This document shows positions 1 to 10,812 of a DNA stretch of 64,000 bases, piece by piece. The DNA comes from Viola odorata (lineage: Eukaryota; Streptophyta; Magnoliopsida; Malpighiales; Violaceae): NCBI GenBank assembly GCA_963691705.1, contig OY829539.1:39007656-39071655 (forward strand). Reading direction: 5' to 3'. The first letter of the stretch is position 1; the number at the start of each line of letters is the position of its first letter. The notes beneath the pieces are model-generated. The model was not told where the DNA came from, ran no database searches, and saw nothing but the letters and a program-made list of their open reading frames with translations. A program made the position numbers and the translations under genes.

Positions 1-427
1 GAGTGAAAAGTCCTATCCTTGTGAGGGCCAGTCCTGATCTGACAGCTCACTAAGATGAGGCACGCCTCAGGCTGATCGTTGAAATTCGAAAACGTTGAAA
101 GAAATCGCTAAATCCCAGCGAGTAACGAGATGGGGAATCCCTGGTGAAGTTGGCTGGTTGAGAAAGCGGTAGAAGTTGCACGGATGACACCCCGACGCAG
201 ACGAGGTGTTGTTATTTTACAGATGCTTTATAGCGATGGTTGAGAGCAAGCAAGGACGCGGGGGAGACAATAAAAATATTGACGCCCGTGCAGACAATAA
301 TGTCACATGACCTGCCAATAGCAGGAACTCAGACAAAAAAGAGGTGGGGTGGAAAGATCAGACATAAAGAAAATAACATAGGGAATATACGTGCGATAAT
401 TGTTTAAAAAAATCAAAGACAAAACCC
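1..427 (+). repeat. Tat-1 3' spacer with one copy of the spacer repeat
   Basis: Bases 1-60 carry one unit of the tandem repeat seen five times at 20706-21110 (agtgaaaagtcctatccttgtga, then a gatcagacggctcactaag-like stretch). The rest is non-coding spacer between pol and antisense gene D, about as long as the matching stretch in Tat-2. I see no gene in it. Confidence 0.7.
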
Positions 428-1670
428 TTAAGAGGGAAGAACAAAATGGATGCCACTCAGCCTACAAAAAAGAGTGACAAAAGGCCTATTGCGCGGCGGC
501 ATGGCTATCTCCTTGCCTTCGCCACCCCCCATTTCCACCAAGTCGAAATGGTCTTCTACAAGGATGTTTGAATTCTGGAGGAAAGCGGCGGAAAGAGCGT
601 CACCACGATACACTTCCTCCCCGTGAATCTCCACGAAACACCGAGACATGATGCAGACAGTTGTCTTAATATACCAATTCTTCTTTGCCGCCGCCTCCCC
701 CTCTAGTGCGGTGCTCCTAGCTCTCTCTACCGCCAGAACACAGTTAAGGTCAGATACCCTAGTGACTTCTCGCTCCACGACATCTGTCGAGTCTTTTTTG
801 GCTGTTGCCAAGCTCACCACCAGCTTTTGCCAATTCTCCAACAACCACTTCTTTTCTTCCCGCTCTGCGGTAAGCTCCTCGGCAAGCTGATGGTGAGTGT
901 CCCGCTCCCTAGCAAGCTCTTTGGAGAGCTGGCGATGAGCGTCACGTAGCTCATCTGAGGCAGAAGTGAGAGAAGCAACCTGACGCAGCATATACCGTGA
1001 CCAGTAGTGAAAATGAGAGAAGGTAGAGAATATGGTAGAGCGCAAAAGAGCCACTTGCTCATCAAATGCCTGAGAAAGAAACGCCTCTTCCTCCTCCAGG
1101 GACGATAACGCATGAGGGGCTAAGAAAGAGGCAACTCCCATGGAACTCTCTCCCCCGACAGCCGCGAGCATGGACCTCCGCAGGTTACCCAAGTCGATGT
1201 GATGGGTGACGGGACCAGACCGGGATATCGAACTCACTTTAGCCTGGAGATGAGGAACGACAATCTCATCAGGGCGATACATTGAAGCAGCGGAAGGCAC
1301 GAAATGAAGTGAAGGAGGAGAAGGAGGCTAGCTGGAAGACGTCTCCCCGGGAAGTCCAAAAGAGCCAAAAGACTGAAAGTCTGAAAGGCCACCCCCTGTC
1401 AAACCCTCAGCGAATCCCATTCCATCTAAGAATGAATCACGAGGTGATGACCGAGGAAATTAAGGGAAGTATCCATAACTCCCAATGGGCTTGAAGACTG
1501 ATCGCCAAGGGCGCCAACGAACCAAAAGCGGCGATATTCTCTCCCTCATTAATAGCAGGACCCGTTAACAGACCTGAGTTTTCCTCGCCAAGCCGTTGTC
1601 TCTTGTTGGGGCACTGAAACACGTGGGACAAGTTCATATCGCCTGACGGAGTAGGGGTAGCAGCGATAGT
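428..1670 (-). pseudogene. Tat-1 antisense gene D, exon 3 (coiled-coil C-terminus)
   Basis: Exon 3 reads leftward from the acceptor at 1671. Bases 1637-1437 are homologous to the start of exon 3 in Tat-4 (KKRQRLGEE-like in both). A frameshift follows, then an open stretch from 1300 to 428 of 290 codons. That part contains FHYWSRYMLRQ, a heptad-rich coiled coil (runs such as ELARERDTHHQLAEELTAERE) and a tail ending in VEIHGEEVY-like sequence, aligning with FHYWAEEVQHQ and VEEVHGVDAYK in Tat-4 D. The coiled coil suggests protein-protein contact; function is unknown. Confidence 0.75.
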
Positions 1671-2317
1671 CTACAAAGAAGAACATGGGGAAAAATAAGA
1701 TAACAGAAGAAAGAAAAGGCTAAGAAGCATCTGATAAGAGTCCGGGGGATATTGAGCAGGATCGGCTTGATCTGGGGCGGTCGGGAACACTGTACTGGGG
1801 GCCTTCGTCACCTGCAATGCGCCGGAGGGGGTCTCTGGCTTAAACACTCTGATGCTAAAGTCAGTGTGAGTAGTAAAAGTGGCAGGGGTTCAGTACGCTA
1901 TCTTAAGCTTACCCTCTTGTCTGAAAAGGTGGGGGTATTTATAGACAAAGAGAAGGGAGTACCGACAGGGAGTAGGAACAGTCCCTGGTGGATGTCGCTG
2001 GGGTGATATGTGTCGCTGGAGTGCCATAGAGTGATGTCACGCGGGATGACGTCACGCGGAGTGACGTCATGGATGACCTGGGATGGGATGCCAAATGTGC
2101 GGATGTCGTATAAGAGCCCCCTCCGCTGATGTCGACCATCCCAGGGCTGAACGCCAGGCTAGGGGTGGCAAGAACAGTGTCCCTTCTCCCCCGGAAGGTA
2201 CAGTAGGCTGTCCGGGTCACCCGACGGGGTAGTTGAGATGCCGCTTCTGTGGTATCGATAGTTATCAGCATCAAAGGACAAAAAGCGAAATGATGTAACC
2301 AAGAAAGAAATACGTAC
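1671..2317 (-). other. Intron 2 of Tat-1 gene D, enlarged by a solo LTR
   Basis: On the minus strand the intron begins gtacgt at 2317 and ends ttctttgtag at 1671, where exon 3 resumes with codons (TIAATPTPSGDM) matching Tat-4 exon 3 (DTIAVATSALPSSDM). Without the solo LTR and one TSD copy it is about 106 bp, close to 94-96 bp for the same intron in Tat-4 and Tat-2. The insertion therefore hit an intron rather than an exon. Confidence 0.7.
1732..2267 (-). mobile_element. Solo Tat-type LTR with perfect 5-bp TSD
   Basis: 536 bp, beginning TGATAAGAGT and ending GTTATCA on the plus strand, flanked by gcatc on both sides (1727-1731 and 2268-2272). It is the same family as the minus-oriented LTR at 52220-52746: shared blocks are the CGCCGGAGGGGG region, a reverse-strand TATAAATAC box near 1937-1944, the GATGTCGACCATCC block near 2130, and two TGACGTCA sites (2047-2054, 2062-2069). 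No internal sequence remains, so it arose by LTR-LTR recombination. It lies in intron 2 of antisense gene D. Confidence 0.92.
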
Positions 2318-2642
2318 AGTGGCAGTATTGCTAACCGGCGCCTCTGAGGAAGCTCCGTGTTTGAAGGAGGAATAAGGGTGGCGACACGTCTAGTCCTCTT
2401 CTTTCTTTTTTTTGGAGGAGCCCGAGAAGAAGACGCCTAAGCGGGAGCAACGACAACTGTCACGGCAGAAATAGGAATGGGGGTAGCACCCTCGCCAGCC
2501 AAAGAAGAAGACGTTTGGATGGGATTTGTGGTCACGGTAGGCGGGACGATTTGATTATCAGCGGCAGCGACAGCGGCCTCTCTCTGTAAAGCCCTTCTCT
2601 CCCGTCTCCTAACATTTTCAGGCTTCTGACCTTCTTTAGGCC
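2318..2642 (-). pseudogene. Tat-1 antisense gene D, exon 2
   Basis: Reads leftward from the acceptor at 2643. It opens in the frame predicted by the phase-1 intron and encodes a basic stretch (VRRRERRALQRE), matching VRRRLKRAQEREEKER in Tat-4 exon 2, then an Ala/Thr/Pro-rich linker. A TAG at 2437-2439 interrupts the frame, followed by a lysine/arginine run (PPKKRKRTRR-like) that could be a nuclear localisation signal. A frameshift must lie before the donor at 2317. Confidence 0.7.
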
Positions 2643-2713
2643 CTGCGAAAACACGATACGACATTAGCGTTAGTATCGCCTGAAGTTATAAAGACAAAGA
2701 CGCGAACACTTAC
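2643..2713 (-). other. Intron 1 of Tat-1 gene D (71 bp, phase 1)
   Basis: Donor gtaagtg at 2713 and acceptor ttttcgcag at 2643 on the minus strand, with a perfect branch-point-like tactaac inside gatactaacgctaat. The same intron, at the same codon position and phase, occurs in Tat-2, Tat-3 and Tat-4 gene D. Confidence 0.8.
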
Positions 2714-2941
2714 GAGTGATACAGGCCCGGATGTCCATCCCGCAAGCAAGATTGCGAGTATGAACGTAGATATCCAACTCGAGCAGCTTGTCAAACCAGC
2801 CTTGCTCAGCTATAGGAAGAGCCTCCCGCTGACCCCAGGCACTATCCCTGACATTTTGGTTAAAACCGGTCCGCCATAGAGGGCTAAGTAGTTCGACAAC
2901 AAAAAATTCCTCTTTCCATCCTTCTAGAGAAAGTGACACAT
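2714..2941 (-). pseudogene. Tat-1 antisense gene D, exon 1 fragment
   Basis: Encodes the end of exon 1: WKEEFFVVELL, then PLWRTGFNQNVRDSAWG and HTRNLACGMDIRACIT. This aligns with WKEEFFVIGLPEPLWRTGFN in Tat-3 D and WKKDFFVIDLPGD in Tat-4 D. The first roughly 160 codons, including the PF04195-like domain, are missing because the frame is cut at the junction with Athila-B pol. Confidence 0.8.
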
Positions 2942-3073
2942 TGGTTGAGCAATCTTGGAAAAATCCTTAATAAACTGTCGGTAGAAACCGGCGTGGCCTA
3001 GAAACGATCGCACATCTCGAACATAGGATGGATAGGGCAAGGATTCTATCACCTCGATCTTGGCTTTGTCAAC
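2942..3073 (-). pseudogene. pol: Athila-B pol, distal reverse-transcriptase fragment
   Basis: Read on the minus strand this encodes DKAKIEVIESLPYPS, VRDVRSFLGHAGFYRQFIKDF and SKIAQP, the post-catalytic RT connection typical of Athila. Its first codon continues, without loss of frame, the RT fragment ending at 40276, once Athila-A and one TSD copy are discounted. At about 2942 the frame runs into gene D of Tat-1, so RNase H, integrase and the 3' LTR of Athila-B are gone. Confidence 0.9.
3069..3073. repeat. Athila-A target-site duplication, left copy (tcaac)
   Basis: tcaac at 3069-3073 is repeated exactly at 40276-40280, flanking the LTR ends TGATAG...GATCA. The five-base length is usual for Ty3/gypsy integrases. 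Confidence 0.95.
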
Positions 3074-4678
3074 TGATAGCATGTTTTTATACATGATTTT
3101 CCCCCTATTTTCTCACCCATTTAAGGCATGATTCTGCTAATTTATCCTTGTTTATGCAAAAACATGCATTTTTGGTGCATTTTGGGCGAATTCAAGCTTC
3201 AAGACCAAAGTTGAGGTCCCGAGTCCAAAACAGCGTTCAAGGTCCTGAATAGGATTCTCCATTTGGGCCCTGAAGGGCAAAGAGCGGCATTTCCACGTGT
3301 CCTCTTGCCAAAGCTCCCATGTGATCTCCCTGGCACTGTTCTGACGGTCTGCACTGATCACAAAATACCTACCTCTCTGACCATTGCAGGCCTTGAGCCC
3401 AATCCAGACCTGCCAAAGCTGGGAAAACCAGACAACTTTGTGCTTTAGGGAGCATGGATCCATTGTAATAGGCTTTCAATTAATGCATTTTGTCCCTAGT
3501 TTTAGGTTGAAGATATTTTGTGCTTGGAGCTCTAGTTTATAAGGAGCATCAAAGGAGTAGTTTAGACATCTCTCATCACATAGTATAATTTTCAGAGTTA
3601 TTAGAATTAGTTTTTCTTAGACTTCTCTCTAGTTTATCTCTCTAGTTCTTGTTAGCTTCCTTCAACCTTGCCGTCGGGCTTCAAACGTTTTTAGTAACAA
3701 GTCTTCTTCCCTTAATCTATTTATTTACTTATTATTCTTTCTTTAATTATTATTTGCTCATTTTCAAGCATGAGTAGCTAAATCTTTAATTCCTAGCAAG
3801 GGTGATTCAAGGGTTGCAAGGGTAGATTCGAGGCCTAAATGTGCTCAATATATTCTTGCTGCCATATTCGATTGCTTGTCATTTTAATTACATCTTCGCA
3901 TGAAATAATTAGAGGCTTGATCAACTGATTATTATTTTGTGTGAATGCTGCCATCTTTGTGATGAATACGGAAGGAAAATTGCATGGAACAAGTAGGCAT
4001 CTATTTAGTCTTGGTTGCGCTGAAGTGGTCTTGAATAGATAGGTTGAGTAGTTGATTAGAGCGAGGTCACGAGCCTGACAAACTGAGGGACTTTTAGCTC
4101 TAGATCTGTCTTTTCTTATCTTCATGGGCAGTTTGAGTATGGCCCTCCCGCATCCGTGCCTGGAGGGATGGCAAATTGTCAAGACTACCTCATATGTGGA
4201 AACAGGGGGTAGTTTCTCTTAAGAGAAAAGTAGGGGATATTTGAGGAATCTGGTCCCTATGTCATTTCTATGCATGCTTGAGTAGAATATTTCTGTGCTG
4301 ATGACAATCGAGCCCCCGAATGCAACCCAAGAATACCTTTGCTAAGATCCCTCTATATCTGATTATTTGTGCTGGACTATCTCTCTGTTTCATTATTTCC
4401 GAATTTGTTCACTGATTTGCTTTGTTTTATCCTTCGGGACCCCGAATGGACAACTCAAGGTCCCAAATACTGCTTCTTAGTTAGAAATTGTTAGCTCCCA
4501 ATATCTCTTGGCTGACTCGTTTAGCCAAGTAAAACCCCCCCGAGTGTTACTTTTCGTGTTTTTATCCTGCGATTGCATTCAAGACCTTGAATCAGTCTCT
4601 CTCAATCCCTGTGTTCGACCCTGACTACCATTGTGCACACATTTTCAAGCATTATAAATTGTATTTGAGTGACGATCA
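3074..4678 (+). repeat. Athila-A 5' LTR
   Basis: 1605 bp, starting TGATAGCATG and ending GACGATCA. It aligns along its length with 38599-40275. A promoter-like gtttataaggagc lies at about 3536-3548. Relative to the 3' LTR it lacks about 35 bp after position 3152 and about 15 bp before 3446. It contains several copies of the quasi-palindrome TTCAAGGTCCCGAAT-like motif (3236, 4433, 4578). Confidence 0.95.
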
Positions 4679-4680
4679 AA

Positions 4681-4700
4681 TCGGCGCGGTTGCCGGGGAT
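4681..4700 (+). other. Athila-A primer-binding site (tRNA-Asp type)
   Basis: tcggcgcggttgccgggga begins two bases after the LTR end. It differs slightly from tggcgccgttgccgggga, the complement of the plant tRNA-Asp 3' end used by Athila elements. Confidence 0.85.
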
Positions 4701-4732
4701 TGTTTCAAGACTGATTTATTTTTCTTGCTTGT

Positions 4733-6230
4733 ATGACCAGGAGATCTGCACCCGATTTACTGCCCCTTGATCACGAGTTAGGAAGGACAGAAAGAGGCCT
4801 TCGAAGACTTGCCCAAGGATCGAATTCCAATCCTTGTGTTCGGGACCTCGAACGTCTCTTTGCTCTCTCGGACAATCCAGACCCCGAAGACCTACCTCCA
4901 GCCCATCCAGAAGAATCTAACATGAATAATCATGGCCCCGAAAGGGATGATATTCCACCAGTTCCCCCAGTGATCCAGACCATCGATGAATTCAATGCTG
5001 CCCCTGAGGCCCCAACCAGTTGTATCGTTTGGCCGGTGGTCCCGAATGACTGGGAACTCAAATCCGTAACCATTCACCACCTACCCCTCTACCGAGGGAT
5101 GGCTAAAGAGAATCCCCACCGCCACCTCCAGCAACTACATTCCATTTGTGATGGTATGAAGCCCCACAACTATACTGTTGAGCATGCCAAACTACGTGCC
5201 TTCATGTGGTCCCTCAAGGACGATGTTCTTGACTGGTTTTATGACTTGCAGCCACAATCCATCAACTCATGGGCTGAAATATCCAAGGCCTTTACGGACA
5301 AATACTACCTGGTATCCATCGCTATGGTGACCCGAAAGCAGCTCGTATCCGTCCTTCAAAAAGAAACAGAGGATCTTGAGCAATATTATGAGCGGTTTAA
5401 GAAAATGCAAGCCCTATGCCCCTAGCATAATCTATCCGAACATGCCCTCATACAATATTTTTGTGAAGGACTCAAGGGCCTAGACAAGGCCTTACTAAAT
5501 GCTACTGCCGGCGGATCCATTAGTAGACTTACTCCTACTGCCGCCAAGGACACCATTGAGCTCATGGCCAAGAACAACCTCCAACTCAACAATTCCACTA
5601 GCGTTCAATACGCCCGTTCAGCCGCTATGGAGAATCAATTGGCAACCACTACGGGTATGCTACAGAATATGGCTTCAGGACACCCAGTCCAGGTCAAGGC
5701 TTGCCAAATCTGCCAGCTTTCAGACCATCCCACTGATGCTTGCCCATTTATTCCTGAAGAAATGCCCGTCAATGCTGCTGGAGGATTCAATGTCCCGTAT
5801 GGTCAGAATCACAATCAAGGCTGGAAACAGCCTAACTATGGGTGGAACAACAACCAGTAGGCCGGACCTAGCCATCAGTATGGACAAAATCCATACAAAA
5901 ATCACCCCCCTCATTTCAAGCCCAGACCTAATTTTCAGAATTATCAGTACCAGAGGTAGCCACCCCCAGACCAGAACTTCACCATGCCAGTGCCCCCAAA
6001 TGAGGAACCCTCCCCTGATAAGAAAAAAATTGCGGAGCTGGAAAAACAAATTCGTACTCTCATGGCAGAGATGAAAGAGGTGAAAAATGGAGGAAGATTT
6101 CTAGGGCAAACGGAACCCAACCCGAAGCATGAGGCATGTGCCATGAGCCTCCGCAATGGTCTCGAGATCCCTTCTCGTGTCCATCCAGACCCCGAGTCTG
6201 CAGAGGACATTCAAGGTCCCAACCCCAAGA
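4733..6230 (+). pseudogene. gag: Athila-A gag
   Basis: Encodes the capsid-type polyprotein of Athila. The start MTRRSAPDLLPLD is shared with Athila-B. The core has the gag fold signature (HLQQLHSICDGMKP, LRAFMWSLKDDVLDWFYDL, WAEISKAFTDKYY), then EDLEQYYERFKKM and a cysteine motif CQICQLSDHPTDACP. One frame is broken by TAG codons at 5423, 5858 and 5957. The frame then passes to pol around 6200-6230, where PPFPQWL follows in another frame, so a frameshift or gag/pol boundary lies there. Not functional as it stands. Confidence 0.9.
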
Positions 6231-9200
6231 ATTCATTAACAAAGTACTCGAGCCCCCGTTCCCTCAGTGGTTGATAAAGAAGAAGCAAGAAGAAGAGGAC
6301 CGGGACATCTTTGATATGTTCTGCAAGGTCATCATCAATATCCCTCTCCTTAAGGACATCAAGAACATGCCTCGATACGCAAAGTTATTGAAGCAACTTT
6401 GCACCAATAAGAATAAATTCACCGACGTGAATCAGATTAGTGTGGGAGCTAACTTGTCTGCCCATATCCAGCGCAAAATTCCGCCCAAGTGCAAGGATCA
6501 AGACATGTTCATGGTCCCTTGCAGAATTGGTACCATTGATATTAGGAAGGCAATGTGTGATTTGGGAGCTGGAATTAATGTTATGCCCTTGACCATTTAC
6601 AACAGCCTTGGACTCGGGCCCTTGAAGGAGACCATGCTTGTCATCCAACTTGCAGACCGCTCGGTTGTATATCCCAAAGGCATAATCATGGATGTTCTTG
6701 TCCAAGTAGGTGAATTCCTATTTCCAGCGGATTTCTATGTTCTCTCCATGGAAAACCCAACGAACACCAAGTCTTCGGATTTACTTTTGGGGTGCCCTTT
6801 CTTGGCCACTGCCTGCACAAAGATTGAATGCTATGAAGCCTCCATCTCCCTCGAATTTTATGGAGAAATCATCCGTTTCAACATGTTGGATTCCATGAAG
6901 TACCCATCCGAATTTTCGAGTGTCAATTTTATTGATGTAATAGACCCCTTTGTGGAGAACGTTGTTGATCTTAACACTATCGAGCCCTTGAAGCTGATTC
7001 TTGACCGAAGTCTCACCCCCGAATCCTTGAAGGAGATGACATCGTCTATTGCAGTTCCCACTGAACTATGCTCAGTCGCAGCAGCCCTCGAAGAAAATGC
7101 TATCTTAGCAGTCGAGCCCCCGATTGAGTCTCCCGAATGCGTAGGACATGAGCGACTCACCCCTTCTCTGGTACAAGCTCCAGACCTTGAACTTAAGGTG
7201 CTGCTCTTGCATTTGAAGTATGCCTACCTCGGGGAGAAAGAATCCCTTCCGGTCATAATTTCCAACAAATTGGAAACGGCTCAAGAGCTTGAATTAGTGG
7301 ACCTCCTCAAGAGTTTTAAAAAGGCCATCGGCTGGACAATTGCAGACATCAAGGGCCTGTCACCATCATTGTGCACTCACCACGTACATCTTGAAGAAGA
7401 TAGCAAGACAATCCGACAGCCCCAAAGGCGATTGAACCCCCCCATGATGGAGGTAGTCAAGAAAGAGGTCCTGGAATTGCTCGATGCTGGGGTTATCTAT
7501 CCCATCTCTGATTCCCCATGGGTTAGCCCTGTTCAGGTGGTCTCGAAGAAAACAAGCATCACCATCATTCCAGGTCCCGAGGGTCTGCCAATCCCCTCTC
7601 GAATCCAGAATGGTTGGCGTGTATGCATCGACTACCGACGCTTGAATGAGGCCACCCGAAAAGATCACTTCCCACTACCCTTTATTAATCAAATGCTAGA
7701 GCTCCTTGCGGGCAAGATGCATTATTGCTGCCTGGATGGGTATTCGGGATTCCACCAAATTCCAGTAGCCCTTGAAGACCAGGAGAAAAACACTTTCACG
7801 TGCCCATTCGGGACCTTTGCCTACAGACGCATGCCCTTTGGGTTATGCAATACCCCGGCCACATTCCAGAGGTGCATGGTCAGCATCTTTTTAGAATTTG
7901 TAGAAGAGCGCATTGAGGTATTTATAGACGACTTCACGGTCTATGGTAACTCCTTTTTCGAATGCCTCTCGAATTTAAAGAAAATTTTGCAAAGATGTGT
8001 AGACACTAACCTTGTTCTTAATTTCGAGAAATGTCACTTCATGGTAGACCAAGGGCTTATCTTAGGCCACATCGTGTCCCGAAAGGGTATCAAAGTGGAC
8101 AAAGCTAAAATCCAAGCTATCGAGACCTTGCCTTACCCCTCGAATATTCGAGATGTGCGCTCTTTTCTTGGTCATGCAGGATTTTACAAGAGGTTCATCA
8201 AGGACTTCTCCAAGATAGCCCAACCAATATGCCAACTGTTACACAAGGATGTAGACATCATATTCGACGAAAAGTGCAAGACGACATTCGAGACCTTGAA
8301 AGCCAAGCTCATTTCTGCTCCTATCATTCGGGCCCCCGACTAGACACTCCCCTTCGAGATCATGTGCAATGCTAGAAACCAGGCTTTGGGAGCTGTTCTG
8401 GGCCAGAAGAAAGATAAGGAGATGTACGTCATCTACTATGCATCCAAGTTGCTGGATCCCGTACAACAAAACTACACCACGACGGAGAAAGAGCTTTTGG
8501 CGATTGTCTATGCCCTTGACAAGTTCCGGCAGTACCTCTTAGGCACAGAAGTGATTGTTTATTCCGACCATTCCGACCTTCGATGCCTACTCAAGAAGAC
8601 AGACGTGAAGCCTAGGCTTATCCATTGGATCCTCCTACTCCAAGAGTTCAACCTTGCTATTAAGGACAAGAAGGGGACGGAAAATTGTGTCGCTGACCAC
8701 TTGAGTAGGCTCTCGAATCAAGAGGACGACTCCCAAGTAACCATTCGGGAGACTTTTCTAGATGAGCATTTGTGCTTAGTTGACACAGCAAAATTCCCAT
8801 GGTTCACGGACATAGCGAATTTTTGTGCCACTGGCGTGTTTCCAGTAGAGGCCTCGAGTGCAGAGCACAACCGGATCCGAAGGCAAGCCAAGTCCTATGT
8901 TTGGGACAGCCCCTACTTATGGAAACATTGTTCAGATCAGATTATTAGGCGCTGTGTCACCATGGATGAGGTCTCGTCAATCCTCAAGTTTTGCCACTCG
9001 ACCACGGAAGGAGGGCATTTTGCTGCACAGAAGACCGCACTCAAGGTCTTAGAAGCCGGTCTATATTGGCCGTTGATTTTCAAGGACAACTATTTGTTTT
9101 GCGCTACATGCCCTCGGTGCCAAGCTATGGGAAATATAGGAGCGAGGAACCAAATGCCCTTGACCAGCATCCTTGCGTGTGAAATTTTTGATATTTGGGG

Positions 9201-10101
9201 CATTGACTTCATGGGCCCTTTCCCAAATTCATTCGGGAACACATACATCCTACTTGCAGTGGATTATGTTTCCAAGTGGATTGAAGCCAAAGCCACCAAG
9301 ACAGACGATTCGAGGGTAGTAGCTGATTTCCTACGGACCTATATTTTTAACTGATTCGGGACCCCTCGAGCTCTCATCAGCGATCGGTGGACTCACTTCT
9401 GCAATCGAACGGTCTCCTCACTACTCAACAAGTATGGGGTGACCCATCGAGTATCTACGACCTATCACCCCCAAACCAATGGGCAAGCCGAGGTCTCGAA
9501 TCGGGAGATTAAAGCTATTCTCGAAAAGACCGTCAATCAGTCAAGGAAAGATTGGAGTCTCAAACTAGGGGATGCGCTATGGGCCTACCGCACTGCATTC
9601 AAGACCCCGATCGGTATGACACCGTATCGGTTGGTCTATGGCAAACCATGTCACCTCCCGGTCGAGATTGAGCACAAAGCGTTCTGGGCAATCAAGAAGA
9701 TCAACATGGATTTGAACCTAGCCGGTAAGGACCGATGTCTATAGATTCAAGAGCTTGAAGAGCTTCGAGGGGATGCCTATGAGAATTCGATGATCTATAA
9801 GGGCTAGACCAAAGCCCAACACGACAAGCACCTCATAGTCAAGACCTTCACTGTTGGGCAAAAGGTTTTGCTATACAACTCCCGCTTACGAATCTTTTCG
9901 GGTAAGCTAAAATCCAAGTGGACGGGACCGTATAAAGTCACAACTGTGTTTCATCATGGGGCTATCGAAATTTAGAATCTGGACAATGGCGAGCCATTCA
10001 AGGTGAACGGTCATAGGCTGAAACCCTTCTATGAAGGATTGAAGCCCTCGACCGCCGAAGAAGTAAGGGTCGAAGACCCAGCAATCAGTACCCCCGATTG
10101 A
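6210..10101 (+). pseudogene. pol: Athila-A pol (protease, RT, RNase H, integrase)
   Basis: One frame holds the Athila motif PPFPQWL, an aspartic protease (MCDLGAGINVMPL), RT (VCIDYRRLNEATRKDHFPLPF, catalytic FIDDF instead of YxDD), RNase H ([25 protein letters not shown]), an HHCC finger and the integrase core ([31 protein letters not shown]). TAG or TGA codons interrupt it at 8341, 9352, 9742, about 9805 and 9973. The integrase SDxGTHF motif reads SDRWTHF. Order PR-RT-RH-INT confirms Ty3/gypsy. Defective. Confidence 0.92.
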
Positions 10102-10812
10102 AGGAAAAACGTCTAGGCCTAGATGATAATCAAGGCCAAGTGTGGGGACAACCCCCAGATTCCTAACCCTCTCTCTCTTTAATTTTCGTGTCTTTCCAAT
10201 CTGAGTCCAACATACTTTTTCTCTTTTCCATACACATTTCTTATCTTCCCTAGGTAGTCTTAATTAGTTGTGTCCCTTCTCATCCCCCTTTTAAATCCTT
10301 TGTTCCTTTCTTTTTTTTATTATTCTGAGTCAACCTTAGCTTTTCAAATTCTTTATGCACACTGTTTATGTTACCTAGGTGAATTGTAAATTAACTTTGT
10401 CTTCTTTCCTTTTCATTTAATTCCTTTATCTCTCCTTCTTCTCATTAAATGCTCTTGTTCCCTTCTTTATTAATCCGCATTTAATTCCTTTTGTTTTATT
10501 CCCTTCTCCGATTTTCAAAAACCAAAAAGTAACTCACCTTTTTATGTTTCCCGTGCAGGTGCAGGCGCACACTGTCCCTGGCTCTGCACGTCCTCTCCCA
10601 GTGTGCCACGTGGCGGACGAGGACCAAGGAAATAAGATTGCCTTTACTCCCCCCACCTTTCCACATCCCCATTCCTACTACCCCACGCTACCTAACCATC
10701 CGTTAACCATCCGTTATCCAACCAAAACCCTCTCATCTCTCTTTCCATCAAATCAACACACATATTCTTTTCTTTTCTTTTCAAATTAATTCCAACTCTC
10801 TCTTCCCTCACC
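10102..10812 (+). other. Athila-A pol to env-like spacer with candidate splice acceptor
   Basis: Pyrimidine-rich, non-coding, with scattered T/C runs (10170-10550) ending at tttcccgtgcag|gtgcag, a good acceptor at 10558. Athila-type third ORFs are thought to be expressed from spliced RNA, so this is a plausible acceptor for the ORF at 10813; that is inference. Confidence 0.5.

Larger units (their letters stand above)
1..2941 (+). mobile_element. Tat-1: truncated 3' part of a Tat/Retand-like element
   Basis: The window opens inside the 3' spacer of a Tat-lineage element in plus orientation. The first 60 bases match the spacer repeat (core gtgaaaagtcctatccttgtga) that follows pol in Tat-2 and Tat-4. 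Next comes antisense gene D, running leftward from 2941 to 428 and broken by a solo LTR at 1732-2267. The element stops abruptly at about 2941, in mid-gene, where Athila-B pol sequence begins. Its LTRs, gag and pol are not in the window. The orientation is inferred from D being antisense to pol in Tat-2 and Tat-4. Confidence 0.8.

Noticed and set aside
648..890. Plus-strand ORF across the gene D exon
   Set aside because: Mirror frame of the minus-strand coiled-coil exon; no conserved protein and no match in the other elements.
1732..2267. Solo LTR as a promoter with a host gene downstream
   Set aside because: Everything next to it is retrotransposon sequence; no host gene is present.
4681..4700. 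tRNA gene fragment
   Set aside because: Only the primer-binding complement of a tRNA 3' end; no cloverleaf sequence around it. I found no tRNA or rRNA gene in the window.
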